Notes under the pieces: generated by a model | What the model was told of the DNA's origin: nothing | Database searches by the model: none | What the model saw: only the letters and a program-made list of their open reading frames with translations | Origin: Pseudoalteromonas peptidolytica | GTDB lineage: Bacteria > Pseudomonadota > Gammaproteobacteria > Enterobacterales > Alteromonadaceae | Reading direction: 5' to 3' | Assembly (NCBI RefSeq): GCF_012641745.1 | Contig: NZ_WEHZ01000010.1 | Location: 88,737 to 152,736 of the forward strand | DNA length: 64,000 bases | Part shown: piece by piece, positions 9,526 through 18,850 of the stretch | Layout: the number at the start of each line of letters is the position of its first letter | Position numbering within the stretch: the first letter of the stretch is position 1 | Made by a program: the position numbers and the translations under genes

Positions 9526-10740
9526 TTAACCTTTATACTTTTGCATCACGAGCGTCGCATTTGTACCACCGAAGCCAAAGCTGTTCGACATCACGGTTGT
9601 TAATGCACCGTCACGGCGCTGCGTTACAATATCTAACCCTTGAGCTTGCTCGTCCAGTTCATCAATATTGATCGACGGTGCAATAAAGTCATTTTCTAAC
9701 ATTAACAAAGAGTAAATAGCTTCGTGTACACCAGCTGCGCCAAGCGCATGGCCTGTCATTGCTTTAGTTGCACTAATAGCTGGTGAGTTTTCTCCAAATA
9801 GCTCTTGAATTGCGCCAAGCTCTTTTACATCACCGACTGGCGTTGATGTACCATGCGTGTTTAAGTAATCGATTGGTGTATTTATGTCTTGCATCGCTTG
9901 CTTCATACAACGCACGGCACCCTCACCTGAAGGTGCAACCATATCATACCCATCTGATGTTGCGCCGTAGCCAACAATTTCAGCATAAATGTGTGCGCCT
10001 CGTGCCAGAGCATGCTCCAACTCTTCGACCACAACAATACCGCCACCACCAGAAATGACAAAACCATCTCGGTTTGCGTCATAAGTACGAGATGCAAGCT
10101 CTGGTGTCTCATTATACTTGGTTGACAATGCACCCATTGCATCGAACTCCATTGCCAGTGTCCAATGCAGCTCTTCACCACCGCCGGCAAAAAGTACATC
10201 TTGTTTGCCTAACTGAATTTGCTCAACCGCGTTACCGATACAATGCGCAGAGGTCGCACATGCAGAACTGATAGAATAATTTAGGCCTTTAATTTTAAAT
10301 GGAGTGGCCAAACATGCTGATGTTGTACTAGCCATAGTACGCGGAACCATATAAGGCCCAACGCGCTTAACTCCTTTCTCTCGACAGATGTCAGCAGCTT
10401 CAACTTGATACTTAGATGAACCACCACCAGAGCCGACAATTAAGCCGGTGCGTTCATTTGATACCTGTTCTTCTGATAAACCTGAATCTTCAATTGCTTG
10501 CGCCATCGCAATATAAGAAAACGCTGCCGCGTCTCCCATAAAACGGTGTGCCTTACGGTCCACTAGAGATTTTACGTCAATATCTATATTACCAGACACG
10601 TGACTACGTAAGTTGTTATCTGCAAACTCCTGATTAAAAGCGATGCCGCTTTTACCAGCTTTTAATGACTCTAAAACTTCTTGCTTGTTGTTGCCGATGC
10701 TCGAAACGACACCGATCCCCGTAATAACGGCTCTTCTCAT
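9526..10740 (-). CDS. fabB: 3-oxoacyl-ACP synthase I
   Basis: 404-residue elongating condensing enzyme of fatty acid synthesis, needed for unsaturated fatty acids. The Cys-His-His triad is visible: Cys in [14 protein letters not shown], His in [11 protein letters not shown], His in [13 protein letters not shown]. Length and the N-terminus ([17 protein letters not shown]) fit FabB rather than FabF. AAGGGAA precedes the ATG. Divergent from mnmC, as commonly seen in gammaproteobacteria. Confidence 0.96.
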   Translation of the reverse strand: MRRAVITGIGVVSSIGNNKQEVLESLKAGKSGIAFNQEFADNNLRSHVSGNIDIDVKSLVDRKAHRFMGDAAAFSYIAMAQAIEDSGLSEEQVSNERTGLIVGSGGGSSKYQVEAADICREKGVKRVGPYMVPRTMASTTSACLATPFKIKGLNYSISSACATSAHCIGNAVEQIQLGKQDVLFAGGGEELHWTLAMEFDAMGALSTKYNETPELASRTYDANRDGFVISGGGGIVVVEELEHALARGAHIYAEIVGYGATSDGYDMVAPSGEGAVRCMKQAMQDINTPIDYLNTHGTSTPVGDVKELGAIQELFGENSPAISATKAMTGHALGAAGVHEAIYSLLMLENDFIAPSINIDELDEQAQGLDIVTQRRDGALTTVMSNSFGFGGTNATLVMQKYKG

Positions 10741-10916
10741 GGGTATATTCCCTTCGATATTACAAATTATGCGTATTATACGCTGAATTCTAGCGTCAAG
10801 TGGTCAGCTTTCCAGCGTACACATGTACTCTGAACCTAAATAAACAAAAATGCAACCAGACTATTGCGCAGAAAGTCAGTAAAATACACTATAACAAGTC
10901 AGATATAGAGTCTTTC

Positions 10917-12902
10917 ATGATAAAAAACGCTCAAATACACTTCAATGATGCAGGTACACCAGTTGCAAATAGTTTTGACGATGTCTATTTCTCTAATGAT
11001 GATGGCCTAGCCGAATCACATTATGTTTTTTATACTCAAAACCATATCGACGAGCGATTACAAAATCATGGCAAAGATCGATTTGTCATCGCAGAGACGG
11101 GTTTTGGTACTGGTTTAAACTTCCTCAATGCTTGGCATCAGTTTAACCAGCGTAGCAAAGACGCCAGTGTTAACCAACTTCACTTTGTATCTTTTGAAAA
11201 GTATCCAATTCATATCGATGATTTAGTTAAAGCACTTCAAGCTTGGCCAACTCTAGCGCCACTTGCCAAAAAACTTTGCCAACAATACCCTATGGCACTT
11301 GAAGGCTGCCACAGGCTAGAGTTTGATAGTGGCTCAGTGACATTAGATTTATGGTTTGGAGATATTCACGATAATCTACCGCAGATAAGTTTTGAACAAA
11401 ACGGGATTATTGATGCTTGGTTCTTAGATGGTTTTGCGCCGAGCAAGAACCCTGACATGTGGCAACAAAGCTTATTTAACGCCATGGCTAATATGAGCCG
11501 AGACAATGCAACTTTTGCGACTTTTACTGCCGCAGGTTTTGTCCGTCGAGGACTACAAGAAGCAGGGTTTGAGTGTAAAAAAGTAAAAGGATTTGGCCGC
11601 AAACGCGAAATGGTTGTGGGCAAGCTCAAACACGCAAATCAACAATCTAATACGCCACAATATTACTCTGTTCAGCCGCGTCAGCTTAATAATATAGCAG
11701 TGATTGGTGGTGGTATTACGTCGAGCTGCTTGCTCTACCATCTCAGTAAAAGAAACCTAAATGCAACACTATTTTGTCAAGATGATGACCTGGCAAAAGG
11801 CGCATCACACAATCGCCAAGGCGCTGTTTATCCGAACTTACAAGCAGATAACACACCACCAAGTGAATTTTACGCTCATAGCTTTTTGTATGCTAAGCGT
11901 CTATATCAACACCTAGCAAGCAGTGGTTATGAATTTGCTCACGACTGGTGTGGTGTACTACTGCAATCGGTAACCAAGGCTAAACAAACGCAACACCAAA
12001 ATCTAGTCGATAAAGCAGCCTGGCCACATGCTTTAGTATACCCAGTAGATAGCGAGCAAGCGTCGGCTATTGCTAACACACAGCTACCATACGGTGGACT
12101 TTTTATTCCCGAAGCAGGATGGTTAAACCCAGCAGAAGCAACAAAAGCGGTGTTTGAGGCCGCCCATGCCCTTACGCCAATCGAAACACATTTCAATACA
12201 GATATTATCAGGCTAGAAAAAGTGACCCAAGGCTGGATACTTCATACCGAAGAGCAGACGTTTGGACCTTTTTCAGATGTCTTTGTCTGCGGTGGCGAGC
12301 ACTCAGATCGCTTCGAACAGACTCAACATGTGCCACTGCATGGTGTTCGTGGTCAAGTTTCTCATATTGAGGCTGGTCAAGCGTCCAAGGCACTTACAAC
12401 TGTACTTTGTCATAAAGGTTATTTTACCCCCGCGATGGACGAGCTACATTGCATGGGAGCCACCTTTGATAAAAACACTAAAAGTCGGGCAATAAAGGAT
12501 GAGGACAATGTGACCAACCGTGCACAACTTGAAAACTTTTATCAAGGTACCGATTTGGTAAACAGCCTTGGTGATATTGTCTCAGAAAAGGCTGCGGTAC
12601 GTTGCTGCTTCAACGACCACTTACCTATGCTTGGTCAAGTGCAACATAATGAGGAATTTTGTTCCGCATTTGCCAATTTACGAAAGGGAAAACACTACGG
12701 CTTTGATGAAGCTGCGCAGCCCTATCAAGGAATTCACATTGTTACAGGTTTTGGCGCTCGAGGACTGTGCAGTGCACCACTTGCGACAGAGCATTTAGTT
12801 GCTGGTCTACTTGGCGAGGCAAGACCGTTTAGCGAGCGTGTTCATCAAGCCATTCACCCAGCGAGGTTACTTGTCAGAGATCTGATCAGAAAAAAAATTT
12901 GA
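10917..12902 (+). CDS. mnmC: Bifunctional tRNA mnm5s2U biosynthesis protein MnmC
   Basis: 661 residues, close to the 668 of E. coli. The N-terminal methyltransferase has DDVYFSNDDGLAESHYVF, AETGFGTGLNFL and DAWFLDGFAPSKNPDMW; the C-terminal FAD oxidase starts with AVIGGGITSSCLLYHLSKRN near residue 260 and has HDWCGV and GFGARGLCSAP. It converts cmnm5U34 to nm5U and then mnm5U in tRNAs for Lys, Glu and others. I start at the ATG at 10917 by homology (IKNAQIHFNDAGTPV); an upstream in-frame extension to 10800 reads through the promoter region. Ribosome site weak. Confidence 0.94.
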   Translation: MIKNAQIHFNDAGTPVANSFDDVYFSNDDGLAESHYVFYTQNHIDERLQNHGKDRFVIAETGFGTGLNFLNAWHQFNQRSKDASVNQLHFVSFEKYPIHIDDLVKALQAWPTLAPLAKKLCQQYPMALEGCHRLEFDSGSVTLDLWFGDIHDNLPQISFEQNGIIDAWFLDGFAPSKNPDMWQQSLFNAMANMSRDNATFATFTAAGFVRRGLQEAGFECKKVKGFGRKREMVVGKLKHANQQSNTPQYYSVQPRQLNNIAVIGGGITSSCLLYHLSKRNLNATLFCQDDDLAKGASHNRQGAVYPNLQADNTPPSEFYAHSFLYAKRLYQHLASSGYEFAHDWCGVLLQSVTKAKQTQHQNLVDKAAWPHALVYPVDSEQASAIANTQLPYGGLFIPEAGWLNPAEATKAVFEAAHALTPIETHFNTDIIRLEKVTQGWILHTEEQTFGPFSDVFVCGGEHSDRFEQTQHVPLHGVRGQVSHIEAGQASKALTTVLCHKGYFTPAMDELHCMGATFDKNTKSRAIKDEDNVTNRAQLENFYQGTDLVNSLGDIVSEKAAVRCCFNDHLPMLGQVQHNEEFCSAFANLRKGKHYGFDEAAQPYQGIHIVTGFGARGLCSAPLATEHLVAGLLGEARPFSERVHQAIHPARLLVRDLIRKKI

Positions 12903-12919
12903 CATTAGTTTGCGTAATA

Positions 12920-12962
12920 AACCTAAGCTGTGGATAAGCAATGTGCATCCCCAGCTCAGGTT
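12920..12962. repeat. Closed palindromic repeat (family 2)
   Basis: Arms AACCTAAGCTGTGGATAA (12920-12937) and the complementary arm at 12945-12962 with a 7-bp loop. The same arm sequence recurs at 7979-8000, 40333-40350, 40537-40554 and 60325-60342. It lies between convergent mnmC and the secreted-protein gene. Confidence 0.75.
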
Positions 12963-12970
12963 GCTTGATA

Positions 12971-12997
12971 AAAAGCGCGTACAAGTACGCACTTTTA
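12971..12997. terminator. Bidirectional terminator after mnmC
   Basis: AAAAGCGCGTAC, two-base loop, GTACGCACTTTT; hairpin flanked by A and T runs between convergent genes. Confidence 0.8.
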
Positions 12998-13060
12998 CTG
13001 TCTACCTTTTATTAAGTACTCTTATTCACTCAATTGAGCGACTGTTAAAGGAATATATTG

Positions 13061-13966
13061 TCATTCCTTAATAAATGTAAAAGCACTTTTCGACATTTCT
13101 CCTTTCTTGTCACCACCATCGATGAGCAGAGACTGGAAATTGTACGTATACTGGCCGGCTGGCCAATAGGCAGGAATAGTGAAGTAACGACCGGTTTGAA
13201 CATACTCTTCTTTTGGTGCCAGCTTGATTTCTGATGTCCCACCTAAATTATATGCCGTACCATCTGGCATGGTGATATATTCCCATGCTTCAACAGTTGC
13301 TCCTGTCTCTTCTTGGTTAGCGATGGAGTAAGCATAGTTTATTGTGCCACCTGTTGCTGCTATTTGCTGGTTACCCGCTTCAACGCTGGTAATTACGGAC
13401 GTTGTGTTTCCAACAGTAAAGTTCGTGATATCTGCGTAGATAAATGAACGATTGTACTGGACTAAAGCTTCAGTCCAAACAAAATAATTTGGTGCTACAT
13501 TCCAATCAGATATTAGTTTTACATCACGCAATTCATCAGTGATTTGCTTAAACTGCAGGTAAAAGTAGATGCTCTCACCGTTATTTGTCACTGCGTTTTT
13601 TGGAGAAAAGTTCGTATTGTAATGAACTTCGTTATACTCCGGGAACTCCATTTTGTTTGACTCGATTTTATGTACTGTGCCACCAAGGTTTTTATTTGAA
13701 GCTGTTAACCCACCTTCAAAACTGGCAGAAAAATAACTGTTAGGATTACTATCGACATAGTAATTATTCACTAATTCTGCCTCGGTGTCGTATGCAATCG
13801 TAAAGTTTAAGTTCTCTCCATCTTGTACCTGTGGACTTTCAGTACCGCTAGGAGTTTGTACAGATCTAACTTTTGCATCAAAGTGTACAGTTATAATTTC
13901 AGCAGATGCTGATATAGAAAACAACAAACAAGAAATTGATAAGTAGGCGCTTTTTCGATTAAACAT
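13061..13966 (-). CDS. Secreted protein of unknown function
   Basis: 301 residues with a signal peptide (cleavage likely after ISASA). The mature part is rich in Thr, Asn, Tyr and alternating hydrophobic stretches, consistent with two beta-sandwich domains: residues about 22-180 (IITVHFDAKVRSVQ ... YFSASFEGG) and about 185-301 (PDGTAYNLGGTSEI ... PAGQYTYNFQSLLIDGG). No catalytic motif is recognised and no sorting anchor is seen at the C-terminus. AAAGGGAA precedes the ATG. It stands alone and may be an exported or surface protein; I do not recognise the family. Confidence 0.75.
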   Translation of the reverse strand: MFNRKSAYLSISCLLFSISASAEIITVHFDAKVRSVQTPSGTESPQVQDGENLNFTIAYDTEAELVNNYYVDSNPNSYFSASFEGGLTASNKNLGGTVHKIESNKMEFPEYNEVHYNTNFSPKNAVTNNGESIYFYLQFKQITDELRDVKLISDWNVAPNYFVWTEALVQYNRSFIYADITNFTVGNTTSVITSVEAGNQQIAATGGTINYAYSIANQEETGATVEAWEYITMPDGTAYNLGGTSEIKLAPKEEYVQTGRYFTIPAYWPAGQYTYNFQSLLIDGGDKKGEMSKSAFTFIKE

Positions 13967-14232
13967 TAAATATTCCCTTTATAAGTTTTGTTAAATACCC
14001 ATTTGATTAGTTAAGCAGTCTATGTTGGGAAGATGACCCCCAGTCTATACAGCATAGCTTCCTCTCAAATAACGCATATTTCACGCAGAAACTGCAAAAA
14101 TATCTTAATCAAAATAATCTGTCATAGAGTAAATTATTTTAGTACCCACTTTATGAACATGAAAAGTGTAAACTAAATGTGTATACTATCTCAAGGCAAA
14201 AATAGAAGAATTCGATATAACTATCATTTTTA

Positions 14233-15717
14233 TTATCCGTGACCGTTGAGATAACACCCCGGCTTTCTGGGGCAACTTTTGCCGCGAGTACATATGACTC
14301 GGACAGCGCCTTCAAGCCCCCTCTCAACCCACTGAATATTCAAAATTTTTGCAACCCTCAATAACTGCGTTTTCATATGGTATGGCACAACACTTGAGCC
14401 TCCATAACTGATACACGCTTGCTGTAGCTCTCCCACTAAAGTGTCTGCATCTATACCTTGAGCCCGAATGGCAGGATTTAAGTCAAGACCTGCGCAGAGC
14501 ACCCTAGGACGATTTGCCACATCTGTGATTTTCACTGATTCACAGCAATATAACCTTGGCTTGCCATTAACATTCAGAATAGAAAGCTGGGCACTGGCGG
14601 CATTACTATCATCATGGAACTTTCTGAAGACGGCCCAATGCTGACAAGGATCGGCAACGCTGCGCATATTGCCCCACGGTAATGGGATCCCATTGCCTCG
14701 GTATACTGCTTTTAGCTTTCCAGCCTGATATGCGTCAAAGTAGTGCCAATGCGGGTAAGGTGATACGGAAGTCATCCGACGCATTGCTACTGACGCAGAA
14801 ATCCCCAACGACTCATGCACACGAACATCATACCCTCTACTTTCAAGTAGCTGTCGAAATGGCGTGCGAGGGCACAGCAGTGCCCCAGCGAAAAAACTTG
14901 ATTCAAAGTCTTGCCAAGCACCAAGAATATCCTGTGCATTTGGCGTATCGTGGTCTGGGTTGTCACTATTCTTACGGCTTTCTCCTGTACTTAGTACACA
15001 GTCTAGTCCCTCATTATTGTGTAGCACTGCATGACCAATATGAACGGCTAAGTCATATTTCATCCTCGCCGGATGGGATTGCAGTATGCGATTTATAAAC
15101 ACCACATTTGGCTCTTTAAAGTAGGAAGTCACAATTCCCTCATTGAGACTTCCTGATTGCTCGAACCACTCTACCTTTCTTCCCTTGGCCAGTAAAAGAG
15201 ACATCAGATCTTCACAACTTAAATATAAATTTTTACCGCCAACTTCATCGGCTACACGCTCCAAATCTGGAAAATGATTTTGGTGATGCTCTTGATGGGC
15301 ACGGATCAGAAGGTGCGCAAACTGCCTACCACTAATACCAGCTTGAGAGAGCATTTCTGGAATAGCGATTTGTAAAATGTCTTTCTCAAATAAAAAATTG
15401 GGCTCTAGCGCCATACCCACGATACCACCAGAGCTGCCCTTATCAGGTGCAATCTCAGGTGCCTCAGGTTGACTATCTAAAAACCACTCAATCGGCTTTT
15501 GAAATACGTTAGAGAAGTTTTCTAGCATCGCTTCGCTTGGCGTACGCTGACCCCGTTCAATCATGGATAAGTATGAAACGGATGGTGCACTACTCGGGTC
15601 TTGCTTAACACACCTTGCCGATAAATCTTCCAAAGTTAGGTGGTTACGCTTTCTTAAATTTCTTATTTTCGTACCCAAAAAGTGAGATTTTCGAATTAAA
15701 CTTGCAGCTTTTGCCAT
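14233..15717 (-). CDS. XRE-type transcriptional regulator with IrrE-like and C-terminal DUF3612-like domains
   Basis: 494 residues. N-terminal helix-turn-helix about 13-75 (GTKIRNLRKRNHLTLEDLS, LSMIERGQRTPS). The middle (about 150-330) resembles the ImmA/IrrE metallopeptidase-like region of short-chain fatty acyl regulators (RamB type), but where HExxH is expected the sequence is AVHIGHAVLHN (about 225-234), lacking the catalytic Glu. The C-terminus ends in a Cys cluster CTRGKSCPRKPGC. Length and start resemble proteins I recall as DUF3612 regulators, often next to glyoxylate-shunt genes, though no aceBA is here. AAGGGG precedes the ATG, and a triple repeat lies over its leader, suggesting autoregulation. 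Confidence 0.85.
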   Translation of the reverse strand: MAKAASLIRKSHFLGTKIRNLRKRNHLTLEDLSARCVKQDPSSAPSVSYLSMIERGQRTPSEAMLENFSNVFQKPIEWFLDSQPEAPEIAPDKGSSGGIVGMALEPNFLFEKDILQIAIPEMLSQAGISGRQFAHLLIRAHQEHHQNHFPDLERVADEVGGKNLYLSCEDLMSLLLAKGRKVEWFEQSGSLNEGIVTSYFKEPNVVFINRILQSHPARMKYDLAVHIGHAVLHNNEGLDCVLSTGESRKNSDNPDHDTPNAQDILGAWQDFESSFFAGALLCPRTPFRQLLESRGYDVRVHESLGISASVAMRRMTSVSPYPHWHYFDAYQAGKLKAVYRGNGIPLPWGNMRSVADPCQHWAVFRKFHDDSNAASAQLSILNVNGKPRLYCCESVKITDVANRPRVLCAGLDLNPAIRAQGIDADTLVGELQQACISYGGSSVVPYHMKTQLLRVAKILNIQWVERGLEGAVRVICTRGKSCPRKPGCYLNGHG

Positions 15718-15734
15718 TATTTCACACCCCTTTT

Positions 15735-15771
15735 TGTGAAATTCACACTGTGAAATTCTTTTTGTGAAATT
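15735..15771. promoter_or_regulatory. Triple 14-bp-phased operator-like repeats
   Basis: TGTGAAATT occurs three times at 15735, 15749 and 15763, exactly 14 bp apart. A perfect palindrome TTCACAcTGTGAA lies at 15742-15754, and a further half site TTTCACA sits at 15719-15725 next to the regulator start. The cluster covers the leader of the XRE-type regulator and the divergent gap to the gene at 15862. Probable autoregulatory operator; the binding protein is inferred from proximity. Confidence 0.65.
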
Positions 15772-15861
15772 ATTTAGATATTTAACTTACACTCAAGATG
15801 TATACAAAACAACCAGAATATATTTCCCAATTTATGACAACATGAACAAGAGAGGTGGATC

Positions 15862-16350
15862 ATGGCAGCGCAATTACAACCGCATACAGAGCAACTAATT
15901 GACGATACGAAAGCGCAACAGTCAATGCTGGCAAAACAGTATCTTGATGAACAGTGTCCTTTAGAATTTGGTTCACACATGGAGGTGACAGACTATGTGA
16001 TTTACTACAACCACCTGCTTGCGTTTTTTGCCAACGGCACCCATTGTGGCTTAAAAAAGTGTAGCCAATTCGTCGCGCTTTGCGGTCACCGTGAAACGCC
16101 GGAAGTTATTTTGTTAAAGCAAGACGATGGCTTACATATTGAAGTTACCTTCAATCGCTGCGGAGCACTTGGCCAATTTGATAATGCACATATCGAAGAT
16201 ATCATCGTTGAAACACCATTGGCATCTGTGGTTGGGAAAAAGACTAAAACCCAGCTTCAAAAGCTGTGGATGAGCTTTTATCATGGTGTGCAACAACCCG
16301 CGGGAAGAGCCTGCTATCGTGCCAAAAATGGGGATGATTATGAACTTTGA
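15862..16350 (+). CDS. Conserved-looking cytosolic protein of unknown function
   Basis: 162 residues without signal peptide or membrane segment. Notable features are several Cys (EQCPLEFG, THCGLKKCSQF, LCGHRE, NRCGALG, RACYRAKNG) and a segment HIEDIIVETPLASVVG. An excellent ribosome site AGAGGTGG precedes the ATG. It is divergent from the XRE-type regulator across the 14-bp-phased repeats and 94 bp upstream of the transporter fusion, so it may belong to the same regulated unit. I do not recognise the family. Confidence 0.78.
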   Translation: MAAQLQPHTEQLIDDTKAQQSMLAKQYLDEQCPLEFGSHMEVTDYVIYYNHLLAFFANGTHCGLKKCSQFVALCGHRETPEVILLKQDDGLHIEVTFNRCGALGQFDNAHIEDIIVETPLASVVGKKTKTQLQKLWMSFYHGVQQPAGRACYRAKNGDDYEL

Positions 16351-16444
16351 GTAAACACTCAATGATTTGTAATCAAATCGCTCAAACATTCAGTAAGTTT
16401 TAAGCTAAGCTAATTAAAATACCGCTCTTTTTCCGACTGAGCAC

Positions 16445-18631
16445 ATGACGAAATTGCTTAATTTTCTAAAAAACATTAACTGGATGCTTTGGGCGCTCAT
16501 ACTTGGTATTTTTGCTGGTTTAATTTTCGGTGAACGGTTATCATTTTTAAAGCCTATCGGTACAGGTTTTGTGAACCTGATGCAAATCACTATTCTTCCT
16601 TATATCGTCGTCAGCCTCATCGTGGGGTTGGGGAAATTTAATCCAGAACAAGTTAAAAGCATTCTTGCAAAAGCGGCGCTAGTCATGCTCTCTATTTGGG
16701 TGATAGGTCTTGCTGTGATCTGGTGCTTTATTATGACATTACCAGCGCATGATGCTGGCACCTTTTTCTCCCCTGCGCTGGTTGCAGCAGCGCCCGAAAT
16801 AGACTTTGTAAAACATTATATTCCCTCAAACCCTTTTGCTTCTATGGCAGAAGGTAATGTACCGGCCTTAGTCATATTTTGTATCGCTCTGGGCATGGCG
16901 CTTATTTCTAACCAAAAGAAGAACCGGTTACTCGATGTATTAGAAGTCGTCGGTCAAGGTCTGTCGGTCATTTCGAAGAAGATCATAGCCATCTTCCCTA
17001 TCGGTATTTTTGCTATGACAGCAAGCACGGCAGGCACGATGAGCGCTGAAGAACTGTCTGAATTACAGGTGTACTGGGTTGTGGTTTTATGTGTCGGCGT
17101 GTATTTGATGTTAGTGCTGCTCCCTATGCTTGTTGCCGCACTCACCCCTGTAAAGTATCGCGACCTCATCATGGTTATGCGCAATGCGTGGATCACCGCA
17201 TTCAGTACCGGCAACGTTTTTATTGTATTACCAGTGATCACCGAAGGGATAAAAGACCATTTACGCAAAATCAAGCAAAGCGATGAAAACTCTGATCACA
17301 TTGCTGAGGTGCTCGTACCTATCGCTTATACCTTCCCAAGTTTAGGTAAGCTAACTACCTTAATTTTCGTCTCTTTTGCAGCATGGCTTACCGGCAACCA
17401 AATCGGCTTCGAACAAATCCCTAATGTGTCTTTGTCGGCGATGCTGAGTTACTTTGCGAATGTGCATATTGCTATTCCCTATTTACTGGATATTTTACGC
17501 GTTCCCGCAGACACTTATCAGCTGTATCTCTCTATGTCTGTACTGACTGCCAAAGTGGTTTCTCCTACCACTGTGGTATATATCTTTGCTTTTGTATTTT
17601 TGTGTATTTTTATCAACCGTAAACAGCTCCACTTGAAACGAGTACGATCAGTTTACTATTTGACCTTACTATCTGCTTTACTCCCGGCATTTATGTTGTT
17701 GAGTTTTACAGCAAATAATTACCTCGGCAAACAAACTAAGTCGGCAGATGAAGCGATTGCAAATATGGTGATTTCAGATACTGTGCCAGCGCATGTACTT
17801 AGCTATGTACCCAAGGCATACCAAAGCGGTGAATTATCACTTACCAATATTGATGTGATCAAAAAGCGTAATCTACTGCGTGTTGGATACCTCGTTGATA
17901 ATGTTCCGTTTAGTTACTTCAATCAAAAAGATCAACTGGTCGGTTTTGATGTCAGTTTGGCTCATAGATTGGCATCTGATTTGGGAGTACGAGTTGAGTT
18001 TATTCCATTTAAAAAACCGCAATTAGCAACCTACCTTAATAAAGGCTATTTTGATGTTGCAATGTCAGGTCTTGAAATAAATATAACTGACTTACAGAAT
18101 GTACGTTTTAGTGACAAAGTACTGGAATTACAACTGGCTTTGTTAGCAAAAGATCATGATTTAAAAAGATTCACAGACAAGTCCGCATTACTTACTTTGG
18201 AAAAGCTGAAGCTTGCACATATGGAGTATGCGCCAATACTCAAACAATTAGCCCTGCAAAACCCAAAAGTGCAAGTATCCAGTATTAACAACCTACAAAG
18301 CTATTTCGAACATCCAGATCAATATGACGCTTTGGTGATTAGCGCTGAAGCTGGCTTTGCTTGGAGTATGTTTTACCCCCAGTTTGGGGTTGTAGTACCA
18401 AAGGGTGCTGACTTGAAATATCCCGTAGGCTTTGCAGTGGCAAAACGCAATCAAGACTTACTCAGTTATGTTAATTCTTGGCTTACTATTCAGCACACCA
18501 ATGGCCATATCGATAAGACCTACGATTATTGGATTTTAGGTAAAGGCAGTATTCAGAAACAGACCCGATGGTCTTTAATGGATGAGCTGGAAATTGACCC
18601 CAATACTCTTATAGAGAAAATTAAGTTTTAA
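16445..18631 (+). CDS. Fusion of SDF-family (dicarboxylate/amino acid:cation) transporter with SBP type-3 binding domain
   Basis: 728 residues. Residues 1-390 are a polytopic SDF/DAACS-type membrane part (ILGIFAGLIFGE, LMQITILPYIVVSLIVGLG, IIAIFPIGIFAMTAS). An extra membrane segment at about 404-424 leads to a periplasmic-type solute-binding domain, about 470-715 (KKRNLLRVGYLVDNVPFSYF, LVGFDVSLAHRLASDLGV, GYFDVAMSGLEI). The canonical NMDGT cation motif is replaced by YTFPSLGK (295-302), and the Ser-rich HP1 tip reads TAFSTGNVFIVLP (251-263). Substrate is probably an amino or dicarboxylic acid, brought by its own tethered binding domain. It follows the unknown gene by 94 bp. The ribosome site is weak. 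Confidence 0.88.
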   Translation: MTKLLNFLKNINWMLWALILGIFAGLIFGERLSFLKPIGTGFVNLMQITILPYIVVSLIVGLGKFNPEQVKSILAKAALVMLSIWVIGLAVIWCFIMTLPAHDAGTFFSPALVAAAPEIDFVKHYIPSNPFASMAEGNVPALVIFCIALGMALISNQKKNRLLDVLEVVGQGLSVISKKIIAIFPIGIFAMTASTAGTMSAEELSELQVYWVVVLCVGVYLMLVLLPMLVAALTPVKYRDLIMVMRNAWITAFSTGNVFIVLPVITEGIKDHLRKIKQSDENSDHIAEVLVPIAYTFPSLGKLTTLIFVSFAAWLTGNQIGFEQIPNVSLSAMLSYFANVHIAIPYLLDILRVPADTYQLYLSMSVLTAKVVSPTTVVYIFAFVFLCIFINRKQLHLKRVRSVYYLTLLSALLPAFMLLSFTANNYLGKQTKSADEAIANMVISDTVPAHVLSYVPKAYQSGELSLTNIDVIKKRNLLRVGYLVDNVPFSYFNQKDQLVGFDVSLAHRLASDLGVRVEFIPFKKPQLATYLNKGYFDVAMSGLEINITDLQNVRFSDKVLELQLALLAKDHDLKRFTDKSALLTLEKLKLAHMEYAPILKQLALQNPKVQVSSINNLQSYFEHPDQYDALVISAEAGFAWSMFYPQFGVVVPKGADLKYPVGFAVAKRNQDLLSYVNSWLTIQHTNGHIDKTYDYWILGKGSIQKQTRWSLMDELEIDPNTLIEKIKF

Positions 18632-18636
18632 AAAAC

Positions 18637-18664
18637 GCCATCAGTTAACGCGTTAACTGATGGC
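18637..18664. terminator. Perfect 28-bp palindrome, possible terminator
   Basis: GCCATCAGTTAACG followed directly by its exact complement, starting five bases after the transporter stop. No T run follows on the plus strand; a T run exists only on the minus-strand side. It may be a hairpin terminator or 3' end protector, or a protein-binding palindrome. Confidence 0.55.
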
Positions 18665-18850
18665 AAATCTACTCACTGGGCGAGCTAGCTCTTAAGCTCT
18701 CTCTAACCTTAGAACACCCCAAAAATAAAACAAGTTAATAACAAAAAACTAATAACAAAATAGATAGATTCAAGTGCGGCTATTTATTGTTCAATGTAGT
18801 TGCTTGTGATACCGTTAACTAAAATTGTATCTATAATAAGGATAATAATA

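Noticed and set aside
9461..9526. tmRNA gene expected next to smpB
   Set aside because: Only 64 bp lie between smpB and fabB, filled by a terminator; no alanine-like acceptor or tag frame.
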